Assembly: GCA_009667805.1 (NCBI GenBank) | Contig: CM019063.1 | Span: 404,680,959 to 404,744,958 of the forward strand | Reading direction: 5' to 3' | From: Leptobrachium leishanense | Taxonomy: Eukaryota; Chordata; Amphibia; Anura; Megophryidae | Length of the DNA: 64,000 nt | Shown: in pieces, positions 20,700-32,806 of the stretch | How positions within the stretch are numbered: the first letter of the stretch is position 1 | Layout: each line of letters begins with the position of its first letter | Translations under genes and position numbers: made by a program | The notes under the pieces: generated by a model | Told to the model about the DNA's origin: nothing | The model's input: only the letters and a program-made list of their open reading frames with translations | The model's database searches: none

Positions 20700-21660
20700 T
20701 TGAAAACATTACATAGTTTAATAGGCTGAAAATAGACATGTGTCCATCGGGTTCAGCCTTTCACACATTACCTAATGCTTTTGATCCAAAAGAAGACAAA
20801 AAAGCCGGTCTGAAGCATTCGCCAATATGCAAAAGCATTTACTTTCATCCAGTCTAAATGGGTGACCTATTGTCCCGTGTATAGTCCTATTAATTAATAG
20901 GTTTCCAGACAATGGTTTATAACGGCCCCTTTTATATTTAATGTATATAAAGCAGAAAAATTATGTTTTCATCCCGAGAGTGAATTCCCCTTTTAATGCA
21001 TGCCAATACCTTACTGGTCTTGGCGATTGCTGTTTGACATTAGACAGAGTTGCCAAGTTTGGAGTCTATGATTATTCCCAAATCCTTCTCCTGCTTTGGA
21101 TTTCCCTAAGTCAGTACCATTTAGGCTATAAGTTGCTTGTGTGTTTTTCACTCCATAACCTTGCATTTATCTACATTAAACTTCATCTGCCATTTAAATG
21201 CCCAGTCCCCCAATCTATCTAAATTGCTCTGCAGCGAAATAATATCCTGCTCACATTGTATTACTTTTACTAGTTTTGAGTCAATGGCAAACAATGAAAC
21301 TTGACTTTCGATGTCTATTTCAAGGTCATTTATAAATAAATTGAATAGAATTGGTCCTATAACAGACCCCTGAGGGGCACCATTTACCACTAGTGTCCAT
21401 CTTGAAAATGTACCATTTATGACCACTCTCTGTACCCTATCTTTTAGCCAGTTTTCTATCCAAGAACAAGAATTTTCATCTAGAACAATTTCTCTTAATT
21501 TAAATAGTAACCTTGTGTGGAACTGTGTCGAAAGCTTTGGCAAAATCCAAGTAAATCACATCCACGGCGACCCCCTGAGCTATACTTCTACTTACTTCTT
21601 CATAGAACGCAATTAGGTTATTCTGTCATGATCTGTGTTTTAGAACACCATGCTGATTTT
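20700..21660 (-). mobile_element. CR1-like LINE fragment
   Basis: At 20700-20760 the minus-strand 3' end carries AAGGCTGAACCCGATGG and ATTAAACTATGTAATG, a CR1-type tail common in amphibians. At 21148-21543 a broken RT frame has GAPQGSVIGPILFNLFINDL and KWQMKFNVDKCKVM; the catalytic box reads FAID rather than FADD. It is an old, inactive fragment. Confidence 0.75.
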
Positions 21661-22259
21661 TGCTAATTAGATTATACCTCCCATTGAAAATAATTCTCAA
21701 AATTACTACAAAATCCATAACAAGAACACAAAATGATGGTATAATTTCATGCAAAAACAATACATTAAATGAAGATAAAGGCTTACTTTTAATGAAAATC
21801 ATCTGAAATGTAAACCTATCTAATCAATATATACAGAACTACATTTGAGAATTTATTTAAATGAACATTTGATTGTTGGAATCTTAATCAAATTAAAAGT
21901 ATACGCTTATAAATATTTCAAAATAGGCTTTTAGTTATGGAAATGAATTAGTGAAACTGGATGAAATTGCATAAGGTCACGACCGAAATGCCATAAAGCC
22001 TATAGTTACATATATTTATCTGTTGCCTTTGGCAGAATATATTTTTCTTTGATGTAAAAAGGTTAATTGAGATTTTGCCATTGATAAATTTAAAAAAAAT
22101 AGCCAGTGTTCTACATTTAATCACAAAACATTTTAATCTTGCTTGAGTAAGAACTGGAAATCTAACATTGTAAGTCTATGGCAGTTACACTTAACTCTCT
22201 TATGTTTTTTCATTTTGGAGAAGATCCTCTATAATTTGAACATGGTTTTGAAAGACTGA
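21661..22259. other. AT-rich sequence, no recognised feature
   Basis: No open frame, repeat unit or terminal repeat was found. Confidence 0.4.
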
Positions 22260-22991
22260 GGGCACTATTACATTCTTCGCGCAAACGTTAACACGTGCGT
22301 AAAAACGCATTAACGCGTGGGACAAAACCCTTCGTGCAGAACATCGTATTACAATGTCCGTGCAAAAAATGCACGTTAACGTCTAACGTGGGTGGACCTG
22401 CGCGAACCCTTTTACAAGCGTAATGTACTTTGCGCGTCCTATACTTAACATTGTGAGCGCAAATGCGTTTGTGCGCTGGTGCGCGCAAGGTATTACAATC
22501 TTAGCGCAAAATTTAACGGACGTTTGCGCGCATAATTTTAACGGCTTTGAAAAGCTGGTGGTAACGGCAAATCTGAACGTCCTGGTCGAAACCAAATACA
22601 CCAGCCCGAAAAAAAAAAATACAGCAACGTATAGTTAAAGATTCTACGCATACCCGAACAATAAAATTGATAACTTGTGCGTGTTGTTATTATTGATGCA
22701 GCATATATACTCAGATTGATTTTGACAGGCGCAAAAACTGAACGGGAGATAATTGTGGTTTATAATTCAGATTGGCTGAGTCGCGTGAACAGTCTGCCCA
22801 CCGATTTCTGCACGCAGCATTAATGCGCGCACCTTTGTGCGCAACTTTTTTACTCGCGGTATTTTTTGACGGATTCAAAAATGCGCTCGGATTGTAATAC
22901 CAGCGTTAATTTATGCGCATTAACGTTTATCGCTGCATGCAAACAAATAGCGCTGCTGAGCGTTTTTGCGCAAAGAATGTAATAGAGCCCT
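22260..22991. mobile_element. CpG-rich MITE (about 0.73 kb)
   Basis: Terminal inverted repeats AGGGCACTATTACATTCTT and GAATGTAATAGAGCCCT are followed inward by GCGCAAACG and CGTTTTTGCGCAAA. The interior is rich in GCGCAAA/ACGTTAA words in both orientations. The outside bases GACTG and GACTC may be a decayed duplication. There is no coding sequence. Confidence 0.75.
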
Positions 22992-23649
22992 GACTCCTTG
23001 ACTATATACAGCATTAAAAAGATATAAATGTCAGTGAAAGATTGACAATTCCATCAGAGAGGTTTAGAACTTTTGATATGCATTTATGCTTGTGGCATTA
23101 CAGTAAAATAGGAAGTAGAGGCTTCTTGATGTCTCTTATGTAATATCTGATGAAGATAACTATGCTTACATTGATAATTTTTCTTCCAAGACTGTCTGTC
23201 TCAACTTCCACATCCAATAGATAGTGAACCATCTAAAGAGAGAGGCCTTTGAGACTGAGGTAGCCCTTAGCATAGACCTAGGAGATGAGCACCTATGGGT
23301 TCGCTCCCACTAAAGCCTCAAGTGGCAGACTATGAGAAGGAATGCGAGCTGAAAGTTGGAAAATACGAAAAGTAAGCATCACCGCTTACTAATCACTAAG
23401 GCCACATGCTACTCATGGTCAATACAACTGTTGAAACTGGAAAGACACTATCACATACTGAAATAGGCATTCACTTAGGTCACTGGCTGGCTTGCAAAAT
23501 CGGAGGCCTCAATTGGAAAAAAGCACATTTATTTTTCACATATGTCTGTGTTCATCTGCATTTATCAGTATCTGCCTATGTGTCTCTGCGTGTATATCTG
23601 TGAGTTTTACAGTTAAATCACCAAGAGGTTTCACAGAAGAGAACTGGCA
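22992..23649. other. No recognised feature
   Basis: Unique-looking sequence between two MITEs. Confidence 0.4.
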
Positions 23650-23653
23650 TTAA

Positions 23654-24558
23654 CCTCCCTGGCGGTATTCCCGAGGGTGACTCGGGGTTAAATTTCGCTA
23701 CCGCGATCGGTAACCCCGAGCCACACTCGGGCTGGATGCATATTCACTGCATCCTTCGCTTCCTCGCCGTCTCCGCAGTCACCACAGTGTGATCGCGGTA
23801 GTCGGCGACTTTGCTTCCTGGTTCTGCTCCCTGCGAGTCACACGACGCAGGGGGCGGGACCAGGCAGCAAATTCAAACTTTAAAAATAAATATTAATTAC
23901 AGTAAAAACATTTTTTTCAATAAATTTTGCTGTGCAGTGGGTGCTGGGATTCTTGTCCAGATGTGGACTTCCTTTGCCAAAGTAATATAGGACACGGGGT
24001 ACCAAAAAAAAGAGTATTTATTCTCAAAGCAGCTTTACAGAAATAAAACGCGAATAAAAATAATTTCTAAAATGTAATAAGGCTTTGCAATACAAGTTTC
24101 GCTGGTGCTTGCCCAGATCCACCAGCGAAACTTGTATTGGAAAGCCTTATTACATTTTAGAAATTATTTTTATTCGCCTTTTATTTCTGTAAAGCTGCTT
24201 TCAGAATAAATACTCTTTTTTTGGTACCCCCGTGTCCTGTATTACTTTGGCAAAGGAGTATACATCTGTACAGGAATCCCAGCACCCAGAGGAAAGAGGC
24301 CTATTTTTGGTTTGATTATTTTATTGAATATAATTTATTTCCATTATTTTGGATAATTATTTGTGGGATAATAAATTATTATTTTGTGTTTCAAACCTTC
24401 TCTGACTGCGTGTGTTTACTAGACTCTTGCTTGCACGGATTTCAGTGAGTTATTCCTACAGAATACAGGCTTACTATATAAAACAACACATTTCCTTTCC
24501 AAAAAAATTGAACCGCTTTTAGACACAAAATTTTGAAAAAATTAGATCGCCAGGGAGG
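23654..24558. mobile_element. piggyBac-like non-autonomous element 1
   Basis: Ends CCTCCCTGGCGGT and ATCGCCAGGGAGG are immediately flanked by TTAA (23650-23653 and 24559-24562), the invariant target of piggyBac transposases. The interior holds a 168-bp-arm hairpin (23940-24287) and no coding sequence. Confidence 0.88.
23940..24287. repeat. Inverted repeat, 168-bp arms, 12-nt loop
   Basis: 23940-24107 and 24120-24287 are reverse complements at over 90% identity (a few substitutions, such as ATAGGACACG versus ACAGGACACG). The loop is CTTGCCCAGATC. It lies inside piggyBac-like element 1 and looks like an independent fold-back insertion. Its core has GCGAAACTTG, recalling the GAAAC box near Penelope-like 3' ends. 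Confidence 0.88.
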
Positions 24559-24677
24559 TTAATTTGGCACTACAGAAGGAAGGGTGGCAATTTGATATTG
24601 TGTCCTTCCATTAGCAGAAGCTGCTCTCCTACACACCAAAGGATTACAGGACAGTACATCTTTAACTTTTCTTCTTG

Positions 24678-26071
24678 GGTTTTTTTATTTAAGATTTTTA
24701 TTTTCAGAAAGAAAAGATCACAGACTGACCAGCATAGTTGGCCTCGCAGCGCCAAATGTTATGCGCTCATAAGAAACACAGATAACATAAAAAAGGGGGG
24801 TCTCATGAAAAATCTGCAAAATGTCGAGAAACGGGGGGGGGGCCGGGTTATAACAAAAGTCGTCAAAAAACATTTTGGAAAAAATAAAACCAAAAAAGTC
24901 TCAAATCTACCCCCAGCCAGGGAATAACAGCGGGAAAAAGGAAATAAAATGGTAGTCAAAGCGTCTCTGAATCAAAAAGGGGGGGAGTGGGGGGAACTCG
25001 CAGATATGTCCTCGTATAATATCGCAGTAAAAAAAAAAAGAAAAGAGAAAATCAGAACACAGAAAAGAGTGTGCCATGGATCTCTTCATCATCCCATGTC
25101 TGGAAATGGTAGCATTCGTGAGGCAGGTAGTGCCCTGCATGCGCGATCGGGGCCTCCAACTTCAGCGGACCCGCAACCACAAAGCCGACACCCAAGTCTC
25201 ATCCAGACCCGAGCTTCTCCATGCCCTCCTTCGTCAGATGCTTGGGTTATAGCCGCACGTGTTGCTGGGGAGTACCTTGGTGCCATTCTAACGGCCAGCG
25301 GAAGGGGGTCAGTCTCCTTAGGTTCACGGCAGGGGATCAACATCACCGGGTCCGGCGGGACCGGTACCACCCGGACTATGCGAGGCTCCAGCTTGCCTCC
25401 TCCAGACAGCTCCGGGGTCGGTACCCCATTCAGGTCACCGGTCCTAACGCACCCCTCCAGAACATCAGCCATGTCCCAGTCGGGTTCAGCGGGGCACAAG
25501 GTCGCGTCATCTCCTAGAACATCCACCTCCTGGTTCTCTGCCTCCCGGCAGCCACGTAGTGCAGCCATCACCCGGCGCCAGACACCGCGGGTGAGGGGAC
25601 CGTCGTCATCCCCCACCGTCAGTATCTTCAGGCAGGCCTCGAGGCCTGAAACAAAAGCCCCCTCTCCTCCAGCGGGGGGAGGGGATCCGCCCCGCTGTCG
25701 ACCCGCAGCTCCATCTACCTCTTCCGCAGAAATGACATCTAGAGCGACTGGGGGACGTGGGCCCACCATCCCCACAGTCAGCAGCTCGGATTCCGGGGCA
25801 TAGCAGTGAGTCCTGCAGATCTAGGAGGGGTGCAGAGCCAGATGATAGGCCGCAAGATGGCCACCAGCACCGAGTCCGGACCACACACCAGCAGCCGCCA
25901 GGGTAGTCTCTGGTCCGGAGGGGGGACCGAGCGGGCTCCGGACAGTAAAGGACCGGCAGCCAGCCACTCAGGTACCCCTAATCCAAAATTTGCAGCAGGT
26001 AAAGTCAGCTATAGGGCCCTTAGAGGAGAAGATGTGTGGAGCTCCACCATTACACGAGCGGCCACACCCCC
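24678..26071 (-). mobile_element. Retroposed GC-rich element with A-rich 3' tail
   Basis: It is flanked by a 12-bp duplication CTTTTCTTCTTG (24666-24677 and 26072-26083). On the minus strand it ends AATAAAAATC...AAATAAAAAAA, so it was copied from a polyadenylated RNA. The 5' part is GC-rich with GGTGGCCATCTTGCGG, reminiscent of LINE 5' regions. A 228-codon open frame at 25089-25775 (minus) has no domain I recognise, and an overlapping frame exists on the other strand, so coding is doubtful. It may be an internally deleted L1/Tx1-like LINE. Confidence 0.75.
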
Positions 26072-26098
26072 CTTTTCTTCTTGTTTTAAAGAGATATT

Positions 26099-26253
26099 CA
26101 AGGTTTTTCAGAGAAAGGTGAAACTCTGGAGAACATTTGGAGAAGTAAAAATTCTAGGTCAAAGTAGCCAAACCAGAAAAAATCTCCCATTTAACTCACT
26201 TTCCAAATTAGCTATTTTGACCTAGAATTTCACCTTTCTCTGAATAGCCCCGA
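26099..26253. mobile_element. Short MITE, family M3, copy 1
   Basis: Inverted ends TTTTTCAGAGAAAGGTGAAA and TTTCACCTTTCTCTGAATA. It shares AAATTCTAGGTCAAA and AGCCAAACCAGAAAAA with the element at 30311-30681. Confidence 0.7.
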
Positions 26254-26594
26254 TAGTGTTCGCAAGTTATTTTTTATCCTTTTCCAATAACTTCCAGAAT
26301 AACAAAACTATTTTGATAAATGAGTGAAACCCAGCAGGTTATTCAGATAGCACCCTGGTTTATTGATGTTGCAAATATCTGCTATAATCTCCATTGTTAC
26401 CACGGCAACAAATGCCAGTGTTTCACAAAAGAAAAATCCAAAACAGATGCAGAAGAAACTTCACTGTGAGGCTTCTCTTGCAGTTGTTTGCAATTTCTTT
26501 TGTCAAGCACCTGAATTTGTCACCGTTGCAACAACGGCACTTTTTGAATCACCCCCAAATCAAAAACCGCAAAATTGAATAAAAGTAAAGCATA

Positions 26595-26893
26595 AGGCCC
26601 TGTTCACACTGTGCGATTTGAAAGTCGCGCGATTTTCATATTCCCGACATGGTGCGATAATGTCGCACACGTCGCGCGACAATCATTGTTTTGTGCGATT
26701 TTTGCAAAGCACCACCGATACAAATTGCAAAATCGCAGATAGCAAATTGCAAAAAAAGGGTCATGTACCAGCGACATGCTTCTGCGACGCGCGACAAGAT
26801 GTGAACAGCTCCATTGAAATGCATTGGAGAAGCTACATAGTGCGACGTCGCGGCAAAATCCGCGCGATAAATCGCACAGTGTGAACGGGGCCT
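26595..26893. mobile_element. TA-target MITE, family M4, copy 1
   Basis: Ends AGGCCCTGTTCACACTGTG and CACAGTGTGAACGGGGCCT are flanked by TA (26593-26594, 26894-26895). The interior is rich in TCGCGCGA and GCGACATG words. A second copy is at 37709-37999. Confidence 0.85.
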
Positions 26894-26895
26894 TA

Positions 26896-28836
26896 TTCCT
26901 TTACTGGAGACCCTGCCGTGATTACCAAGTGCAGAGCGATTGTTAAAGCAATTATAAGCGTGAAAAAGGCATGGACTACATTTTAGATATTATTTAAGGA
27001 GCTGAATGGGTTAGAGTTATTTGTTAGTTCCCATACAGTAGAACATATTTGGCATCTCCACCTTGTATAATTTGAGGCATTTAGGTTTATATATAAAAGA
27101 TTATACTAAACCCTGCTGCTATAATATCTCATCAAGATAACCCACATCCCACACATTTGAATAGCAATATCTAGTATCTACAGATTAACTTCTGACAAAA
27201 GTAAGGGAGAATATATTTATTAAAACCTATTTTTGCAGGGCCCCAAGCCCTTGGTAGGTACATCCATCAGGCCTATTAGGCATTTACCTGTCATTGGACC
27301 ATGATGGATGCAACTGAGCAGGCTGTACATCATGCTGGCAGAGGGCGCTTGTTAGGGCACGAGCCAAAAAAAAATATGAGAGCTGCAATCTAAAGTTTAA
27401 AAAAAATTAAGAATACATTGTTTTTTCATAAAAGACAGAAGACTTAACCATTCTCTCTCCTCTATTTGTCTGCAGCATGACATGCCACAGAACCTTTTTC
27501 CAGTCAGAACAGCAGGGTAAGATTCATACACTGGAAACTAGATGGCAGTGCAGAAGCGTATGCATAAATAAAACCATTTCCTTTGTGTCAGGCTTTTAGC
27601 AAACCCGTATAGTAGAGATTAAGACAAATGCCCATTATTTTGTCTTCATGTACTCCCACAGCTTATTTTTAGATAATGTTTGGATTTTTTTTAAGGGTTT
27701 AAACTGCAAATTGGCTTATAAGAAAAGAAATTAACCCATGTTTAACTCTAGTATTCATTCTGCTCAACTGTTTGGCTTAATAGGTGTTATTACCTCACAC
27801 ACTTCCACAAATTCAAAATTTAGGACTATGTGACATACATATAAAGTAGCCTGTCCGGTATAAACTGGGTTTACAGTAATCTCCTTGTGATTCATCACAA
27901 ATTCACTGTTTAGTGAATAACCCTTTCAGAGACAAAATCTATGCATAGCTTCATTAAATCCATCCCAGTTTTGGCAATATTCTGTTTTTGTAAATTGTAA
28001 TTCCAAGGTACATCAGGATGTAAATTTTCATTTGGAACCTTTTCAAGAGTTCACTTTTATGAATACGGGTATTTTTTAATTACTACTCTTAATTAATGGT
28101 GACTTTACGCATTGTGAATACACGTCGAAACGATACATTAATTTCCACTTTGAGAAAGATCAAACGAATATGATCAATTAGTAATTATAAATATAACTGA
28201 CGATATAAATCACGACACAACATAGAGGTTGGGATGGAACTACAGTTTTTAAAACTCAGGGCAAATACAAATGCAGTAGAAAAGAGGAAAATAAGCTTAC
28301 AACGGTCAAAAAGGAAGATTAATATATAAGTCAAACATCATTAACTTTGATCTAGCAATTAATGCATAGTGCTAGAAATGGTAACGATATAGCTAGCTCA
28401 CTTACCACTAAAACCATGATTAATGAAGATGCTCACAATCCCTGTGTACCAGCATCTGTGTCACACTTGCTGGGGAGCATCCTGAGCAGGATCCTTCTTA
28501 CCCTCCTCTCTAATAGAATGTGCAACAGCTGTTACAGCAACTGATGTGCCCATGGTATCAATCGCCTGGGTTGTTGCTACCCAGGCCTAACTTGATTATT
28601 TGCCTTCGTATTCTCCCCTGGAACCCTCCTTCAGAGTGACAGACAATGAGGACCAAAAAGCCTAATATCTGTGTTCCAGGGATGAGCCAGAACACATTTT
28701 AACTCCCACTTGGGATATGTCATTGTCTGTTCACAACAAGCCCAGCAGGATGGGATTTTGGAAGAACAACATAATCCAAGTCACCATAGTGCTTAACCTG
28801 TAACAAGGGACGTGAGAATTCCTTTACTCTTCTTAC
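26896..28836. other. No recognised feature
   Basis: AT-rich sequence with no delimited element and no supported exon. AAGACAAATGCCC and similar words are low-complexity only. It may be an intron or intergenic sequence between the reeler gene and LSM6. Confidence 0.4.
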
Positions 28837-29000
28837 CTCGTCACAGCTGTCTTTCCCACTGGGGAAAAAGTCAAAGCTGCCAGGCACCCAGACAGATTCA
28901 GGGGCCCAATGGTTACTCCAGGGACTAGAGGGTATGGGAAAAGAAGAGTTTGTGTCCTTTGAAACTCCGAAAAGGGATTTCAAGCTTTCCAGACAAAGTA
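28837..29000 (-). CDS. Candidate unidentified exon (164 nt)
   Basis: The minus-strand acceptor TTATTCTCTGTAG precedes 29000 and the donor GTAAGA follows 28837. Between them 54 codons are fully open, reading KSLFGVSKDTNSSF, WSNHWAPESVWVPG and SGKDSCDE. The composition is protein-like (Trp, Cys, Pro) and no repeat is evident. It ends in phase 0, compatible with the phase-0 start of the reeler exon at 13842 on the same strand. It could therefore be an upstream exon of that gene. It could also be a non-coding exon or chance. I do not recognise the sequence. Confidence 0.35.
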
Positions 29001-29784
29001 CTACAGAGAATAAATGTGAATTATTTCTTCAAAACCTGATCTATGATTTTGTAGTCTGCTAGAGTTTGGCCTACCTGCAGCATGCCACACAAAAATCTCA
29101 TTAAACCACTTTGAATGTACAGCAAACACTTTAATCTTTTCTGCAAATAAGCACAATCTACAAATGTTTGTTTAAGACACAATTCTTTGTTGCTAAAAGA
29201 ATCTCTTTCTGTCCTGTCAATCTTATTGGGTCTACCAACAACAAAAAATGTTTGGGCATCTGCAAGACAATACATTTCTTTAGTTGGCTTTATATACCTT
29301 CCTTAAAGAATATTGATCCAAAATTTACAAAAACCTTAAAAAAGACTGACACCTCAGCAGGATATACAGTACATGAATTCCCAACATCACTTTGGTAATC
29401 GTAAAGTGTATTTGTGGGGAAAGTAGCCTGGTGTAGCATCTGGAGCAGAAAGTGACACACGTCCTAATGCTTAAATAAGACTACATAAGAGATGGGATTT
29501 TTCCAGTGTTTAGATATTTTGTTCCTAAACAGCTGTCCATATAAAGTGTTGTATGTAAACAATCGAGTGTTACAGGTCCTGGAAACACGTGGCTGCACTG
29601 GTGTAAACTTAACCAAAGTTGTTGCAAACTTAGCACTTCCATAGACTATAATGGTCCTGGTAAATTTACTCCAGTTCTGACTAAGGTTACACAAGGGATG
29701 GAATACACCCCACAGTCTTTCTGTACTCTTGGTCAATTCCTTTTTGAGACCCATTTAGGGGTACTATTTTTCTTTATTTACTAA
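29001..29784. other. No recognised feature
   Basis: Unique-looking AT-rich sequence. An open stretch at 29464-29754 (minus) lacks splice sites and resembles no family I know. Confidence 0.35.
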
Positions 29785-30310
29785 CAGGGTTATACAGAGA
29801 GAGACGATCTGACCCACAAATGGCACCAGTGAGTTTTCGCATACGGTGCAATTTTGTGGCCGTTCGGCTATTCAAAAAGCATGCATTTCCCCAATAAATA
29901 CGGTGCTTGTTTAACAGCAGTGAAATCCCCAAAGAGAAGGGTTGGTTAAACTATTCCGAGATCACCGAACAGCAGTGGAATGTCAGTGAAATGCCCTGAT
30001 GTTCGGTGGATTCATTTGGCATGTTTAATCAGGAAAATCCCATAGGCTTCAATGTCAGAAAATATTCCTGTTTTTATACAATATCTAATAAACCGTTTAT
30101 TCTTTTAATCTGCAGTAAAAAGTCTCGTTATTTTTTTGAAGATTTTTTTATGCATTGTTCGGGATTTTTCCCACAAAATTTCTTTTTCCGATTTGTTTTT
30201 TTAAATAGCGTTTTTTCTTTTTTCTGCAACATACCTTTTTATTGTCATTCATAGAACCTTATATGTTAATACCAGACATTTTCGGCCAGTAGTTTTTTTT
30301 TGCAAACTAT

Positions 30311-30681
30311 CAGGGTTATTCAGAGAGAGGTGAAACCCAGGTGAATTGGCAGAAGTGAAAATTCTAGGTCAAAATAGCCAAACCAGAAAAATTCTCACAT
30401 TTATCTCACTTTCCAAATCAGCTATTTGGTCTAGATCAGTGGTCCCCAACCCTGGTCCTCAGGGCCCACTAACAGGCCAGATTTTGCAGATCACCATGGG
30501 GAAAAGCAGACTGAATCCTGCAATCACTGAGCAGCAAATCATAACACCTGTGCTGTGCTTCAGATATCTGGCAAACCTGGCCTGTTAGTGGGCCCTGAGG
30601 ACCAGGGTTGGGGACCACTGGTCTAGATTGTTCATTCTCCTGGCAATTCTCCTGGTTTTCACCTCTCTCTGAAAAACCCTG
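30311..30681. mobile_element. MITE family M3, copy 2
   Basis: Ends CAGGGTTATTCAGAGAGAGG and CCTCTCTCTGAAAAACCCTG are inverted. The same family is at 26099-26253. It is interrupted at 30436 by a hAT-type MITE. Confidence 0.75.
30437..30620. mobile_element. hAT-type MITE, family M5, copy 1
   Basis: About 44-bp inverted ends begin CAGTGGTCCCCAACCCTGG on both sides. An exact 8-bp duplication GTCTAGAT lies at 30429-30436 and 30621-30628. CAGTGGT ends are typical of Charlie-like hAT elements. Another copy is at 45250-45430. Confidence 0.92.
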
Positions 30682-31310
30682 AGTGTTTCAAATTTGACAC
30701 TGTCAATCTTTTTTTACCCCGTTCCGTCGGCTTGTGCCAGCGGCTGGTCGTCGCTGTGTTCAGCGGATCGTCGGCTTATTGGATCAGATCTGGTAAGATA
30801 TGCGAATTTTAAATAAAAAAATAACTGCAGCAAAAGCACCGAAATTATCTGATTATTTCCATTTGTTCCTGGCACCTTTATCAAATCAAGTCTGATTCGA
30901 TCATCTGCCCCAGACTTGCCAAAATTATCAGATCCGATAATTTTGGCGGTTACATGGCTCCCCCCCCCCAATCGCCAGTTTTGCGGCGGCTTTTCCCTGC
31001 ACTTCGAGGACCCTGCGGTAAATGCAGAATTCACTGCAGGGTCGGGGAATTTGATTCCTTGAAGTGTGCGGAACGAGATAGCACGGAATAACCCCTTGTA
31101 TTTTATGTGGGGGTTTTTTTTCTTGGGTTTCTTCTGCCTTGTTTTCACTATCAAACATGACAGGAGCTCCATTCAAGTCAAGAAAAAAAAAATGAAACTG
31201 CTGTATAGAGTAGTAGAGGCTGCAGCGCCTATGGCAAGGTCTATAAATAGAGACCCCTTGTCCATGGAGCATTCAGTGTTCTATCATGGAAAATGATGAA
31301 GTTGTCTGTA

Positions 31311-31721
31311 CGGGTAGGGTCAGACAAATGCATTCTGTGCGGACTGTGCATCCATGCACAACAGACGTACTTTCGGACTGACAAGGTAGTGGCCACACGG
31401 TCTGTTTTTGTGACTGATGTAGAAGGGAAAATAAAATATGAAAAAATTTTGTCTGTCAAAAATGCAGTCCGTCTAACTTCGTTCAATCACTCACTCACAA
31501 AGCTATGCGGATGTTGCGGACGCAGCGCACTTTGTGCGTCCATTCTAGCGGATTTACATTCTTGCCTAACCTGTGTCCGTTTGCTGCGTCCATTATGCGT
31601 CCGCAGTTCGGTGCAGACGTACTTCGTGTGTGGGTCTCTATTGGTCATAATTATATGCTATAACGGACGTACAAATGTGCAGCAACACGGACGTGATCAG
31701 TGCGCTCGTCTGACACGAGCC
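31311..31721. mobile_element. TA-target MITE, family M1, copy 2
   Basis: Ends GGGTAGGGTCAGAC and GTCTGACACGAGCC are flanked by TA (31309-31310, 31722-31723). It is related to the element at 7575-8002, sharing TAGGGTCAGAC, GTGCGTCC and GTCCGTTTGCTGCG-type words. Confidence 0.75.
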
Positions 31722-31879
31722 TAAGAGTTGGAAACAAATTGGTTTCTGTAGCCTACTGATTACCAGGGTAATTGTATAATGGAACAAAGTTCGATTTTTA
31801 CACTGATTTAATGCAAGGGAGGGAAGAGAGTGCGAGAACCATCCTTGCCTGTCAATGAGCAATGATGCTGGAGCCATCT

Positions 31880-32240
31880 ACATTGCATAGTAACATAGCA
31901 ATCTAGGTTGAAGAAAATAAAAGACCATTGCCCACCTTAAGCAGATCCTCAGAGCTTCTGAAAGAAAATGCAAAAACATCCCAAAACGAGCATCTTGCAA
32001 TTTGCACAAAAAAAAATAATGAATAAACTGTAAAGGAAACAATGCTTCTGGATTTCATAATGGAAATCAGGTTGATCGTTGATGAACAAGCAATGTATAG
32101 AAGGTTCCAATTATTAAATCCATTTTTATAATGCTTTACCAGAAAAGCATCCAGTTTTTGAGCATCCACTATATTGGATAAAATACCCAATTGTTTTACT
32201 GACAGGTAATTTCTTGTCAAATCACACATTCAATTTGCCA
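31880..32240 (-). repeat. Degenerate retroposon-like fragment
   Basis: The left end CATAGTAACATAGCAATCTAGGTTG and internal CCAGTTTTTGAGCATCCAC resemble tails of CR1/L2-type LINEs or SINEs in amphibians. No coding sequence remains, so assignment is tentative. Confidence 0.4.
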
Positions 32241-32439
32241 TCTCAGATTCCTCTATTTTACAAAAAGATGAAAAAAAAAAAGAGACCATGTGGAGGTTTG
32301 CAGATGTAATTAGTTTTTTTTTTTTTTTAAACATATTGCTATTGCACACATTAATTTTTCCCGGTGCATATAAAAGTTGAGTGAAAAGCTTTATTCTAGG
32401 CACACCCTAATGTTGGGGGAAGAGGCCCTCTTTCAACTC

Positions 32440-32768
32440 AGACCTGGGTCAATCGAACGCAGTGATCACGTCCATGTTGCCACACATCTTAACGTCTGTC
32501 GTAGCATAAAATTATGATCAATAGAGACCCACACACGAAGTATGTCCACACATAAGTGCGGACGCACAATGCACGTGGCACCGGACGCAGTTCAGGAAAG
32601 AACGTCAAACCGCTAGGACGGACACACAGATTGCGCCACATCCAAGTAGCTTTGTGTGAGTGATGCAACGTAGTCAGACGGACATTTAAGACAAAATGTT
32701 TTTTTCATATCATGTATCAATTTTTTTTCATTGTGCATATTAAATTTTATTTCCCATCTACATCCGTC

Positions 32769-32806
<38 letters not shown>

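Larger units (their letters stand above)
29785..31096. mobile_element. MITE family M2, copy C, with nested insertions
   Basis: Outer ends are CAGGGTTATACAGAGAGAG and GCACGGAATAACCCCTTG. The interior matches copies A and B but is split at 30310/30682 by an M3 element, which in turn contains a hAT-type MITE. Copies A and B act as empty-site references (GCAAACAGCGTTTCAA in A). Confidence 0.7.

Noticed and set aside
24949..25803. 284-codon plus-strand frame in the GC-rich retroposon
   Set aside because: Antisense to the poly(A)-defined strand, low-complexity Ser/Pro/Arg composition, no domain.
28121..28150. Possible Penelope-like GAAACG box (CGTCGAAACG)
   Set aside because: No neighbouring first box, stem or element homology was visible.
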